DNA of 11,144 bases, taken from JAHJEM01 sp043805315 (GTDB lineage Archaea > Nanobdellota > Nanobdellia > Woesearchaeales > JAHJEM01). Positions 1 through 6,594 of this stretch are shown here, piece after piece (positions within the stretch are counted from its first letter, which is position 1; each line of letters opens with the position of its first letter). The notes beneath the pieces were generated by a model. That model was not told the DNA's origin. It was given only the letters and a program-made list of their open reading frames with translations, and ran no database searches. The DNA is taken from the NCBI GenBank assembly GCA_043805315.1, contig JAZDID010000060.1, positions 1 to 11,144 on the forward strand, in the 5' to 3' direction. The position numbers and the translations under genes are program-made.

Positions 1-2
1 AG

Positions 3-998
3 GCTGTCGAGGACATGCTTGGGGTTGTGGAATATGCAGGCATCTACATCCAGACTCCTGAACTGGAGGAATTCATCCTTGCCATGGACATCAAAGCCAA
101 ACAGCAAGAAGGCCTGGTGATCAACTCATTCAAGAAATTGCGGAGGCTTATCGACGAGCGCATCGAACGCCACCACGTGTACCGGCAAGGGGAAATAGCG
201 CTCAAGATCCAGCAAGACCTCCTACCCACCATACCGAAGATCGCAGGCATGGACATAGAAGGAATATGCCTGTCACAGGAGAATGTGGGAGGAGATGTCT
301 TCAATGTGCTGGTGGACGGGATCGAGGTGAAGCAGCAGAATGAAACCATTGTCAAGCCGGAGAAGATCAGCTGCTATGTCATCGACGCTGAAGGCCACGG
401 CATTCCAGCAGCCATGCGGTGCAGGGACACCTACCAGTCCTTCAAATTCGGCAACCAGCTCAACCTGAAAGTGGCTGAGATCATGGAAAGCACGAACAAG
501 AACATGACGAGCCCTACTGCGGAACATGTGCTCTACACCACTGCCTTTTACATGGAAATCTTCTGCTTGGCAGAGGAAGTAAGCTTTGCGTATGCGAACG
601 CAGGCCACCCTTCACCAATCCATTACCAGCGCCAGGCAGGCAAAACAACATTCCTCACTGTGCCTGACCCCTCGAGAGCAGCCAGGGAAGAGTACAAGAA
701 AAAAGGCTACCTCTTCAACCAGGCATTCGGCATGTTCCCTAAAGTCAAGTACATTTTCACGAACGGCAGGCTGGGGAACGGCGATACCGTCCTGCTGTAC
801 TCCGACGGCATCACAGAAGCGCGAAACCCCCAGGGAGATCTCTACGGCCAGGAACGGCTCGCCCGCGCCTTGATCGAGAGCAATGAGGGAAGTGCGAAAG
901 AGATCAGCAAACATATCCTTGCAGAGGTCAACAGGTTCTGCAGATCCAGCCCTGCAGATGACGACAGGACAGTGTTGGTTGTCAAACGGCTAGAATGA
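3..998 (+). CDS. SpoIIE/RsbU-type PP2C serine phosphatase, 5' end outside window
   Basis: This is probably a metal-dependent Ser/Thr protein phosphatase of the SpoIIE/RsbU branch of PP2C, acting in cytoplasmic signalling. Counting from the ATG at 15, the phosphatase domain starts near residue 60 with the usual helix and LLP turn (IQQDLLPTIP). It continues with VGGD (91-94), DAEGHG (124-129), NAGHP (195-199), YSDGITEA (262-269) and DDDRTVLV (315-322), so all expected metal-binding acidic positions are present. Residues 1-59 are helical and match no sensor domain I can name. The frame stays open to the window edge (Ala-Val-Glu-Asp before the ATG), so the ATG at 15 is probably internal and a regulatory domain may lie upstream. 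The stop overlaps the next start as ATGA, indicating translational coupling with the helicase gene. RsbU-like phosphatases commonly act on anti-anti-sigma-like partners; none is visible here. The family is confident, the substrate unknown. Confidence 0.88.
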   Translation, partial: AVEDMLGVVEYAGIYIQTPELEEFILAMDIKAKQQEGLVINSFKKLRRLIDERIERHHVYRQGEIALKIQQDLLPTIPKIAGMDIEGICLSQENVGGDVFNVLVDGIEVKQQNETIVKPEKISCYVIDAEGHGIPAAMRCRDTYQSFKFGNQLNLKVAEIMESTNKNMTSPTAEHVLYTTAFYMEIFCLAEEVSFAYANAGHPSPIHYQRQAGKTTFLTVPDPSRAAREEYKKKGYLFNQAFGMFPKVKYIFTNGRLGNGDTVLLYSDGITEARNPQGDLYGQERLARALIESNEGSAKEISKHILAEVNRFCRSSPADDDRTVLVVKRLE

Positions 999-2626
999 AA
1001 AAAAGCGGAAGAAAAATACTGCGCATCAAGGATGAGCACTCTGATGCAGGCCTCAATATCGCCCTCGACACTCTCTCCTTGGGAAAGCAGGCGATCTTCT
1101 TCGTGAACACGAAACGGGGAGCAGAGGCGCTCGCAGAGAAGATAGCACTGAAGGTGAAAGAGTCAAGTGCCACGCTGCAAGAGCTTTCTGAAACAGCGCT
1201 CAACATTCTTCCGCGGCCGACCAAGCAGTGCCAGCGGCTCGCACTGGTGCTGAAGAAAGGGATTGCGTTCCACCATGCAGGCCTCCATGGCCAACAGCGG
1301 GAGCTGATCGAGGAAGGATTCAGGAAGCGGAACATCAGGATCATCTGCGCGACACCGACATTGGCGCAAGGAGTCGACCTGCCTGCATTCCGCGTGATCA
1401 TCAAGGACCTTCTCAGGTATGGCCGCAGGGGCATGGACTATATCCCGGTGCTCGAGTATGAGCAGATGGCAGGACGCGCAGGCAGGCCAGGCATGGAAGA
1501 GTACGGCGAAGCCATCATCATCAGCCAGACCGACAGCGAAAAGGAGAAGCTCGTTGAAAAATATATTATGGGAGAGCCTGAAGAGATCCTGTCAAAGCTC
1601 GCAGTGGAACCGGTCCTCAGGATGTATATCCTTGTCCTGATCGCCTCAGATTTCGTGAACAGCAGAAAATCCCTGAACGAGTTTTTCCAGAAGACATTCT
1701 ACGCGCACCAGTTCCAGGACCTCGCGACACTGCAAAGGATCCTGGGAAAAATCACCGCGCTCTTGGACGAATGGGAGTTCCTCAAGATACACGGCGCTGT
1801 AGAGCAAGAGGATGACTTTGTATCAGCAGAGAGCTACCATAAAGAACTCTTGCAGAAAGACGATGCGCGCCTGGAAGCGACACTGTTGGGACGGCGGGTC
1901 TCTGAACTCTACCTTGATCCCTTGTCTGCAAACTATATCCTGACCTGCCTGAGAAAAGCGACCTCTGCGACAGGAATAATCACGGAATTCTCCTTCCTGT
2001 TCATGATCTCGCGATGCAATGAGCTCATGCCCTATCTGAAGGTGAAGATGGCTGAATCCGACGAGATCAACGAGAAGCTTGTCAGCCATGACCAGGAACT
2101 GCTCGAGCAAGAGCCAGGAACACACAGCGACGAGTTCGAGGACTACCTGAACAGCTTCAAGACAGCCCTGTTCTTTGAGGAATGGATCAACGAGAAAGAC
2201 GAGGATTATCTCCTTGAGAAATACAGCATACGGCCCGGAGAGATCAACGCAAAGCTCGAGCTGGCAGACTGGCTGCTGTTCTGCACAGAGGAATTATGCA
2301 GGCTGTTGAAATACCACATGATGATCAATGAGGTCGGGAAATTACGGATACGCTTGAAATACGGCGCCAAGGAGGAATTGCTTGCCCTGCTGCGGCTGCG
2401 GAACATCGGCCGTGTTCGAGCACGCATCCTGTTCAAGAATAAGATCAAGACGTTAAGCGATGTCAGGGAGGCAGACATCACAACCTTGGGACAATTGCTC
2501 GGCAAGAACATCGCTATCGACATCAAGAAACAGGTCGGCCAGGACTATTCAGCAGAGAAGATCAAGGTGAAAGAGAACAAACGGAAAGGCCAGATCAACC
2601 TGATGGATTATGATGGGGAAGAATGA
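995..2626 (+). CDS. hel308: Hel308-like helicase lacking RecA domain 1
   Basis: The protein (543 aa) matches the second half of the superfamily 2 helicase Hel308, which remodels stalled forks and recombination intermediates. RecA domain 2 is intact: FFVNTKR (35-41), HHAGL (93-97), motif V CATPTLAQGVDLPAF (118-132), the Hel308-like RYGRRGMDYIPVLE (141-154) and motif VI QMAGRAGRPG (157-166). Winged-helix and ratchet regions follow, then a C-terminal helix-hairpin-helix region (about 462-515). The tail has QINLMDY (533-539), resembling a PCNA-interacting peptide. Family members are about 700 aa or more; RecA domain 1 with Walker A and the DExH box is absent. A stop at 959-961 closes this frame upstream, and the frame overlapping its start is a phosphatase. 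It cannot hydrolyse ATP alone unless domain 1 is supplied in trans. The start ATG overlaps the phosphatase stop. It could be a split gene, a decayed gene or an assembly join. Confidence 0.85.
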   Translation: MKKSGRKILRIKDEHSDAGLNIALDTLSLGKQAIFFVNTKRGAEALAEKIALKVKESSATLQELSETALNILPRPTKQCQRLALVLKKGIAFHHAGLHGQQRELIEEGFRKRNIRIICATPTLAQGVDLPAFRVIIKDLLRYGRRGMDYIPVLEYEQMAGRAGRPGMEEYGEAIIISQTDSEKEKLVEKYIMGEPEEILSKLAVEPVLRMYILVLIASDFVNSRKSLNEFFQKTFYAHQFQDLATLQRILGKITALLDEWEFLKIHGAVEQEDDFVSAESYHKELLQKDDARLEATLLGRRVSELYLDPLSANYILTCLRKATSATGIITEFSFLFMISRCNELMPYLKVKMAESDEINEKLVSHDQELLEQEPGTHSDEFEDYLNSFKTALFFEEWINEKDEDYLLEKYSIRPGEINAKLELADWLLFCTEELCRLLKYHMMINEVGKLRIRLKYGAKEELLALLRLRNIGRVRARILFKNKIKTLSDVREADITTLGQLLGKNIAIDIKKQVGQDYSAEKIKVKENKRKGQINLMDYDGEE

Positions 2627-2642
2627 TTTATAATGTTCTCAT

Positions 2643-2684
2643 GCAGTATGTTTTCTCTTAGCACATACTTGCTCATCTCTTTTT
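2643..2684. terminator. Hairpin between convergent genes, candidate terminator
   Basis: AGTATGT (2645-2651) and ACATACT (2663-2669) are perfect 7-bp complements around an 11-nt loop. Two more pairs (2643-2644 with 2671-2672) form across one bulged T. In the plus direction a T-run follows at 2680-2684, inside the end of the PRPP synthetase gene. The hairpin fills most of the 46-bp gap between two convergent genes, so it could end the helicase transcript or both transcripts. Confidence 0.45.
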
Positions 2685-3794
2685 CATGCTCTTGAGCGTA
2701 TCCTCAGACAGCGATACCCCATAATGAATCCTGTTGATCGCCTGGCTGAGATACGGAACGACTGAATGTATCTTCAGGAAAGGCAGCTCTTTGAGCAGTT
2801 CAGGAGGCTGAGGAATAGTGTCTGTGATGACGAGCTGCTTGAGCCTGTACTTCTCGTGCAGTTCCTTCAGCCGCTCTTTTGCAGGGCCGGTCAGCAGGCC
2901 GTGAGTGCAGCCGATATACGCCTCTTCATAGCCGTACGTGGTATAGATTTCTTTCAGCAATGACACGATAGATCCTGCAGTGCTGATCATGTCATCGACG
3001 ATCAGGACCCGCTTCTTGCCTTTGAAGTCTCCCACGATGCCGATCGGCTCTGTCTCCTCACTGCTTTTCCGTGCCTTGTTTGAGATCGCGAGATCGATCT
3101 GCGTGAACCTCGAGAAGAGCTGGGAGATCTTTACAGCCCCGGCATCAGGCGCTACAATAATCACGTCGTCAGCGCCAGTGAGGAATCCAAAGACATCCAT
3201 CATCGGCTTGAGCATGTCGATCTCGTCAACGCTTATCGAGTAAAAGCCCTTGATCTGGGCTGAGTGGAGGGTGCAGGTGAGGAGGTTAGCCCGGATGTGC
3301 GATCCTGCAGCCAGCTCAAATATGTCGGCGACAAGGCGTGCAGAGATGGGCTGGCGTTTTGCATAGTCCTGCTTGTCCTGTCTGCCGTAGGCATGGTAGG
3401 GAAGGACTGCGGTGACTGCGTTGACACTCAGCCTCCTGCATGCCTCTATCGCCAGCCAGAGCTCCATGAGGTTGTCATTAATAGAGAGGTTCCTGCCAGT
3501 GTTGTCAGTATAGCAAGGGTTGAAGAGCTGCTGCACGATGAAGACGTCATGCTCGCGCAAGGTCTGGTCAATATGCTTGATCTCGATCTCAGTGTCTGGG
3601 AATGAGGAGGAGTTCAGGTTGACTGTCTTGACCTTTTCCTTGCTTCCTGCTTTCCTGAGCTGGCCATTATAGTGCGCTTCGATATCTTGAGCCATTGCCA
3701 TTCCTGCACGGCAGAACATGAGGCAGAGATGGCCTCGTGGAGAAGGGCCGTGCGTCTGCATCCTGTAGAGTTCCGGCGTGATAAACGCGTCCAT
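2673..3794 (-). CDS. prs: Ribose-phosphate pyrophosphokinase (PRPP synthetase) family
   Basis: Likely makes 5-phosphoribosyl diphosphate from ribose 5-phosphate and ATP for nucleotide, His and Trp synthesis in the cytoplasm. Recognisable motifs in order are NSSSFPDTEIEI (61-72), NDNLMELWLAIEA (106-118), PYHAYGRQDK (132-141), RQPISARLVADIF (147-159), TLHSAQIKGFY (175-185), APDAGA (215-220), a lysine/arginine catalytic loop NKARKSSEE (239-247) and the PRPP-binding loop LIVDDMISTAGS (264-275). At 373 aa it exceeds the usual 285-320, with extra residues at the N-terminus and near 92-105. The common DLH is TLH here, though the ATP-contacting His (177) is kept. The start at 3794 is supported by GAGGGG six bases upstream. 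It converges on the helicase gene and diverges from the DUF460 gene. Because of the insertions, a PRPP synthetase-like paralogue with altered activity is possible. Confidence 0.9.
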   Translation of the reverse strand: MDAFITPELYRMQTHGPSPRGHLCLMFCRAGMAMAQDIEAHYNGQLRKAGSKEKVKTVNLNSSSFPDTEIEIKHIDQTLREHDVFIVQQLFNPCYTDNTGRNLSINDNLMELWLAIEACRRLSVNAVTAVLPYHAYGRQDKQDYAKRQPISARLVADIFELAAGSHIRANLLTCTLHSAQIKGFYSISVDEIDMLKPMMDVFGFLTGADDVIIVAPDAGAVKISQLFSRFTQIDLAISNKARKSSEETEPIGIVGDFKGKKRVLIVDDMISTAGSIVSLLKEIYTTYGYEEAYIGCTHGLLTGPAKERLKELHEKYRLKQLVITDTIPQPPELLKELPFLKIHSVVPYLSQAINRIHYGVSLSEDTLKSMKKR

Positions 3795-3800
3795 AGATTT

Positions 3801-3835
3801 CCCCTCTAAAGAAATAATTTGGATTCCAATAAAAA
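3801..3835 (-). promoter_or_regulatory. Promoter and Shine-Dalgarno of the PRPP synthetase gene
   Basis: On the minus strand a TATA-like TTTTTATT (3828-3835) is centred about 37 bp before the start codon, and GAGGGG (3801-3806) ends six bases before it. This predicts a leader of only about 11 nt, beginning near the ribosome binding site. It is the clearest Shine-Dalgarno in the window; most other single genes look leaderless. Confidence 0.45.
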
Positions 3836-3849
3836 CTTTTCTATTCAGG

Positions 3850-3868
3850 CACTATTGCTTCACTATTG
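3850..3868. repeat. Two direct CACTATTG copies 11 bp apart
   Basis: CACTATTG occurs at 3850-3857 and again at 3861-3868, one helical turn apart. The pair lies just upstream of the predicted TATA box of the PRPP synthetase gene, a position where an archaeal activator could bind. It could be chance in AT-rich DNA. The rest of the 252-bp divergent gap shows nothing clear beyond the two promoters. Confidence 0.3.
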
Positions 3869-4016
3869 AAAAAATGGAAAATAATGGGACTGATTGGATA
3901 AAAAGTTGCTGTCTCTTTCTCGGGTTGTTGCACTGCACTGTCATGACTGAATTCAGGGAGCATTTGGCTAGCAAAGGAATAGAGTTGTGAACTTTCTCTG
4001 GGAAAAATCAATTAAG

Positions 4017-4024
4017 TATAAAAA
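4017..4024 (+). promoter_or_regulatory. TATA box of the DUF460 gene
   Basis: TATAAAAA is centred 26.5 bp before the ATG at 4047. This places transcription start at or next to the start codon, so the mRNA is probably leaderless, and it argues against the upstream in-frame ATG at 3987. Confidence 0.65.
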
Positions 4025-4046
4025 CATCTTGAGCTTACATACAGCC

Positions 4047-5207
4047 ATGCACCCTCTCATCATCGGCATCGACCCGGGCACGACAACAGCCTATGCAGTC
4101 CTTGACCTCAGCGGCAACATCATCACAGTCAGCTCATCCAAGGCGCTTGACATCAAGAACACGCTTGCAGAGCTGCTCAATTACGGCAAGCCAGTCGTCG
4201 TCGGCTGCGACAAGGCCAAGGTCCCCTGGTTTGTGGACAAGATCTGCCGCTCATTCGGCGCGCGGCTGGCCTGGCCTCGCGAGGACTTGAAGAAAGAGGA
4301 GAAGAAGGCGTTAGTCAGAGAACAGGACTATCGTGCAGGAAACACGCACGAGCTTGACGCCCTGTCCTCTGCATTGTTCGCCTTTGACAAGTACAAAAGC
4401 CTGTTCATCCGGATAGACCGGTTCCTTCAAGAGAAGAATCTGAAGGAGTATGCTGAACAGCTCAAGGTCTTCCTGGTCCAGAATGAGGACATCAACATGA
4501 ATGCAGCTCTCGAATACCTAGTGAACAAGAACAGGCAGAAAGAATCCCGGATAAAGAAACGCCTGCACAAGGGCGAATTCCAGGAGCCATACAAGAAAGT
4601 CAGGAGCATGGAGAGCATTGCCGAGCTGCTCAAGGAGAAGATCGAAGGCCTGCAGGAGGAGAACAAGCAGCTCAGACAGCGCATCGCCAAGCTCGAAGGC
4701 AAACTGAAAACCAGGGGAAAGGAGCAGAAAGAGCAGCTGCTCAGGGAAAAAGAGGCCAGGATCATCTCGCTGTCGCGCCAGCTGGAAACCCGAAATAAGG
4801 AACTGAGCGCGCTTGAGCATGATAAGAATGCCTTGGTGGATTTCTTCAGCAGCATGGACGAGGATGCTGTCGTGCTGAAAAAGCTTAAGAATCTCAGCAG
4901 CGAAGAGTACACGAAAAAACAGTTCCTGAACCTGCACAAAGGAGACATCCTGCTTATCGATAATCCCAATATCGCCAATGAGAAGGTCGTGAAAAGCATA
5001 CGGGAGAATGTGGAAATCATCATCTGCAAGGAGAAACCAATGAAAAAAATAGGGTTTATCTTCCTTGACGCAAGCGGGTTTTCGATCCGAGAGCAGGAAC
5101 ACTTTGCCCTGATACAACAGCAAGAATTGAATAAAGCTCTTTCGCAGCAGGATGTCCTGACCAGAGTTCTTGACGACTATCGAAAAGAACGGAAACAGCT
5201 TGAATGA
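4047..5207 (+). CDS. DUF460 protein: RNase H-like domain plus coiled coil
   Basis: The protein (386 aa) belongs to the archaeal DUF460 family, which has an RNase H/RuvC-like fold but no established role. The N-terminal domain (about 4-125) has the first catalytic-type strand GIDPGTTTAYAVLD (7-20), a second acidic site VGCD (52-55) and a C-terminal NTHELDAL (99-106) whose Asp would complete a metal site. A charged coiled coil runs about 188-262, followed by a small alpha/beta region (about 297-342) ending IGFIFLDASG. From memory, longer relatives carry an extra N-terminal region that is absent here. The start at 4047 was chosen over 3987 because the TATA box at 4017-4024 sits one leaderless distance away and homology begins at once. 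The acidic residues suggest a nuclease or nucleic-acid junction-binding protein, but that is inference. Confidence 0.85.
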   Translation: MHPLIIGIDPGTTTAYAVLDLSGNIITVSSSKALDIKNTLAELLNYGKPVVVGCDKAKVPWFVDKICRSFGARLAWPREDLKKEEKKALVREQDYRAGNTHELDALSSALFAFDKYKSLFIRIDRFLQEKNLKEYAEQLKVFLVQNEDINMNAALEYLVNKNRQKESRIKKRLHKGEFQEPYKKVRSMESIAELLKEKIEGLQEENKQLRQRIAKLEGKLKTRGKEQKEQLLREKEARIISLSRQLETRNKELSALEHDKNALVDFFSSMDEDAVVLKKLKNLSSEEYTKKQFLNLHKGDILLIDNPNIANEKVVKSIRENVEIIICKEKPMKKIGFIFLDASGFSIREQEHFALIQQQELNKALSQQDVLTRVLDDYRKERKQLE

Positions 5208-5230
5208 AGAAGACGGAAAAAACCGCAAGA

Positions 5231-5238
5231 TTTAAAAG
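5231..5238 (+). promoter_or_regulatory. TATA box of the small membrane protein gene
   Basis: TTTAAAAG is centred 25.5 bp before the ATG at 5260, giving a predicted leaderless transcript. It shows that the gene has its own promoter despite lying only 52 bp after the DUF460 stop codon. Confidence 0.6.
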
Positions 5239-5259
5239 ATAGGCTTGCAAGGAATAACC

Positions 5260-5694
5260 ATGATGGCTGATCATCAAGTCCCTGAAGGAAAAAGCGTGAA
5301 ATACCTTGCTCATTTCGGCATATACTCTCTCCTCATCCTCACGTTATTCTTTGCACACATCATCATCACTTCTTTGCCTGCTTCCAGCGCGATCACCGGC
5401 ATGGCAGTCAGCCAAGAGCCTGCCCTAGACAAGAGGTTTGACTGGTCACCGTTTCTTGGCTTCAGCTATGTGCTCTTCGGCGTGCTTCTCGCAGGGATTG
5501 TCCTGAAGATGCATCAGGAGAGAAACCTTGTGCCTGCGCAGCGCATGGAGGACATTCCCTGCTTCATCAGGAAAAGATATGCTGAAGGGCAAAAAAAAGA
5601 GCGCATCCTGCATCAGCTCGTCAAGGCAGGCTGGGCCTCGGATGTCGCCACAGAGATATACGCGAGCTACGAGAGAAAATACAACAGCAGTTAA
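5260..5694 (+). CDS. Small two-helix membrane protein with cytoplasmic helical tail
   Basis: I do not recognise a named family. The 144-aa protein has a hydrophobic helix at about 17-39, then a short loop containing ITGMAV (45-50), a motif I associate with membrane proteins of Woesearchaeota-like archaea. A second helix lies at about 64-84. The soluble tail (about 98-136) has the pattern IRKRYAEG...ILHQLVKAGW, resembling short helical modules in DPANN proteins with a terminal Gly-Trp. Both termini are probably cytoplasmic. The promoter places the start at 5260 rather than at the TTG at 5245; ATG 5263 is also possible. The gene converges on NMD3 with a 17-bp gap. No function can be assigned. 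Confidence 0.75.
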   Translation: MMADHQVPEGKSVKYLAHFGIYSLLILTLFFAHIIITSLPASSAITGMAVSQEPALDKRFDWSPFLGFSYVLFGVLLAGIVLKMHQERNLVPAQRMEDIPCFIRKRYAEGQKKERILHQLVKAGWASDVATEIYASYERKYNSS

Positions 5695-5711
5695 CATACT
5701 CCTTAGCATAC

Positions 5712-6491
5712 TCAAGAAACTTCTGAGAGGTAGATGCCCTTCCTGACAACCACGTTGACCTTCTGGTTGATGCTGAACAACGCAGGAGCATATGCAGAGG
5801 CATTGACCGGCTGGACAGACTGGTAGGTTTCAGGATGGATGACCTCCAGAGAGGGATGCACCCGGGAAACCATTGTTGTGTGCTGTTCAAGCACCTCGCA
5901 CGCGCCGGCCTTCTTGACGGCGACCGATGACCTAGTCATGAGGTCTGTCCCCTGTATTGTCTTGCCCAGCCGCGATATCCTGACTATCCTTCCCTGATAC
6001 GACACGATATCCCCTCTCCTGAACACAGGAAGCTGGAGCAGGACATTGAGCCTGAAGATGTCCCTGCTCGTCTGCGTATTATGCGAGAAGAGCTGAGGGT
6101 TGTAGCTCAGCTCTCCGCCGAATTGCTTCTGGAGCTTCAGGCCGACATGCTTCAGGTATTTCTTGTCTGCGAAATACAGGTCAACACCCTTCTTGTGCTC
6201 CACCACTTTGACGATTCGCGTCTTTTTCTCTTGCCCTCCGGCCAAGAGTTGGATAGCCGGGAAAGCAGCAGCCACCACATGCTCGTTCTCTGACCTGAGC
6301 TGGAGGATTCCTTCAAAATACTCAGAGCTCAGGATGGCCTGCTTTAGGGCAGGAGCTTTCTCTTCCTTTTTCGACTGCTTGGCAGCGTGCTTTTGTTTCT
6401 GTTTCGGCACATGCACGAATTCCCCTGGTTTGCAGGCCTCGCAAAAGACTCCACAGGAGATGCGATCCCCGCATTTGACGCAATAGTTCAT
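5712..6491 (-). CDS. nmd3: NMD3-family ribosome-associated protein
   Basis: This 259-aa protein resembles archaeal NMD3, homologue of the eukaryotic 60S subunit export adaptor, thought to bind the large ribosomal subunit. A zinc knuckle at the N-terminus uses Cys4, Cys7, Cys17 and Cys20 (Cys13 is also present). A Lys-rich linker (28-50) follows, then the NMD3 core: YFEGILQLR (58-66), KKGVDLYFADKKYLKHVG (100-117) and the SH3/OB-like LPVFRRGDIVSYQGRIVRIS (154-173), ending near TDLMTRSS. I see only one four-Cys site, where many NMD3 proteins have two, so the zinc region seems reduced. The start at 6491 was chosen over 6530 because the Cys motif begins at once and a TATA box lies one leaderless distance upstream. 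It diverges from the signal peptidase gene. Confidence 0.85.
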   Translation of the reverse strand: MNYCVKCGDRISCGVFCEACKPGEFVHVPKQKQKHAAKQSKKEEKAPALKQAILSSEYFEGILQLRSENEHVVAAAFPAIQLLAGGQEKKTRIVKVVEHKKGVDLYFADKKYLKHVGLKLQKQFGGELSYNPQLFSHNTQTSRDIFRLNVLLQLPVFRRGDIVSYQGRIVRISRLGKTIQGTDLMTRSSVAVKKAGACEVLEQHTTMVSRVHPSLEVIHPETYQSVQPVNASAYAPALFSINQKVNVVVRKGIYLSEVS

Positions 6492-6512
6492 GGAAGCGGA
6501 AAACAGATGGGA

Positions 6513-6520
6513 ATATATAA
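6513..6520 (-). promoter_or_regulatory. TATA box of nmd3
   Basis: On the minus strand TTATATAT is centred 25.5 bp before the ATG at 6491, predicting a leaderless nmd3 mRNA. It lies 43 bp from the divergent TATA box of the signal peptidase gene, so the two promoters share a compact region. Confidence 0.65.
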
Positions 6521-6562
6521 CTGTTATCATATTCCTCTTCCGAGAGAAGAAAAATCATAACA

Positions 6563-6570
6563 TTTTTAAT
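6563..6570 (+). promoter_or_regulatory. TATA box of the signal peptidase gene
   Basis: TTTTTAAT is centred 28.5 bp before the ATG at 6595. This supports 6595 as the start rather than the upstream in-frame ATG at 6490, which would place the promoter inside the coding region. Confidence 0.55.
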
Positions 6571-6594
6571 CATCCACCATTCCCTTCATTTCTG

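Noticed and set aside
3874..3990. A 38-codon frame in the divergent gap before the DUF460 gene
   Set aside because: No homology recognised, no suitable promoter or ribosome binding site, and it ends inside the promoter region of the next gene.
4427..5228. Long antisense frames opposite the DUF460 coiled coil
   Set aside because: They arise from the Glu/Lys/Leu-rich codons of the coiled coil, giving Ser/Phe/Leu-rich products with no domain or start signals.
5695..5713. Repeated CATACTC in the gap between the membrane protein gene and nmd3
   Set aside because: Only seven bases, two copies, partly in a stop region; easily chance.
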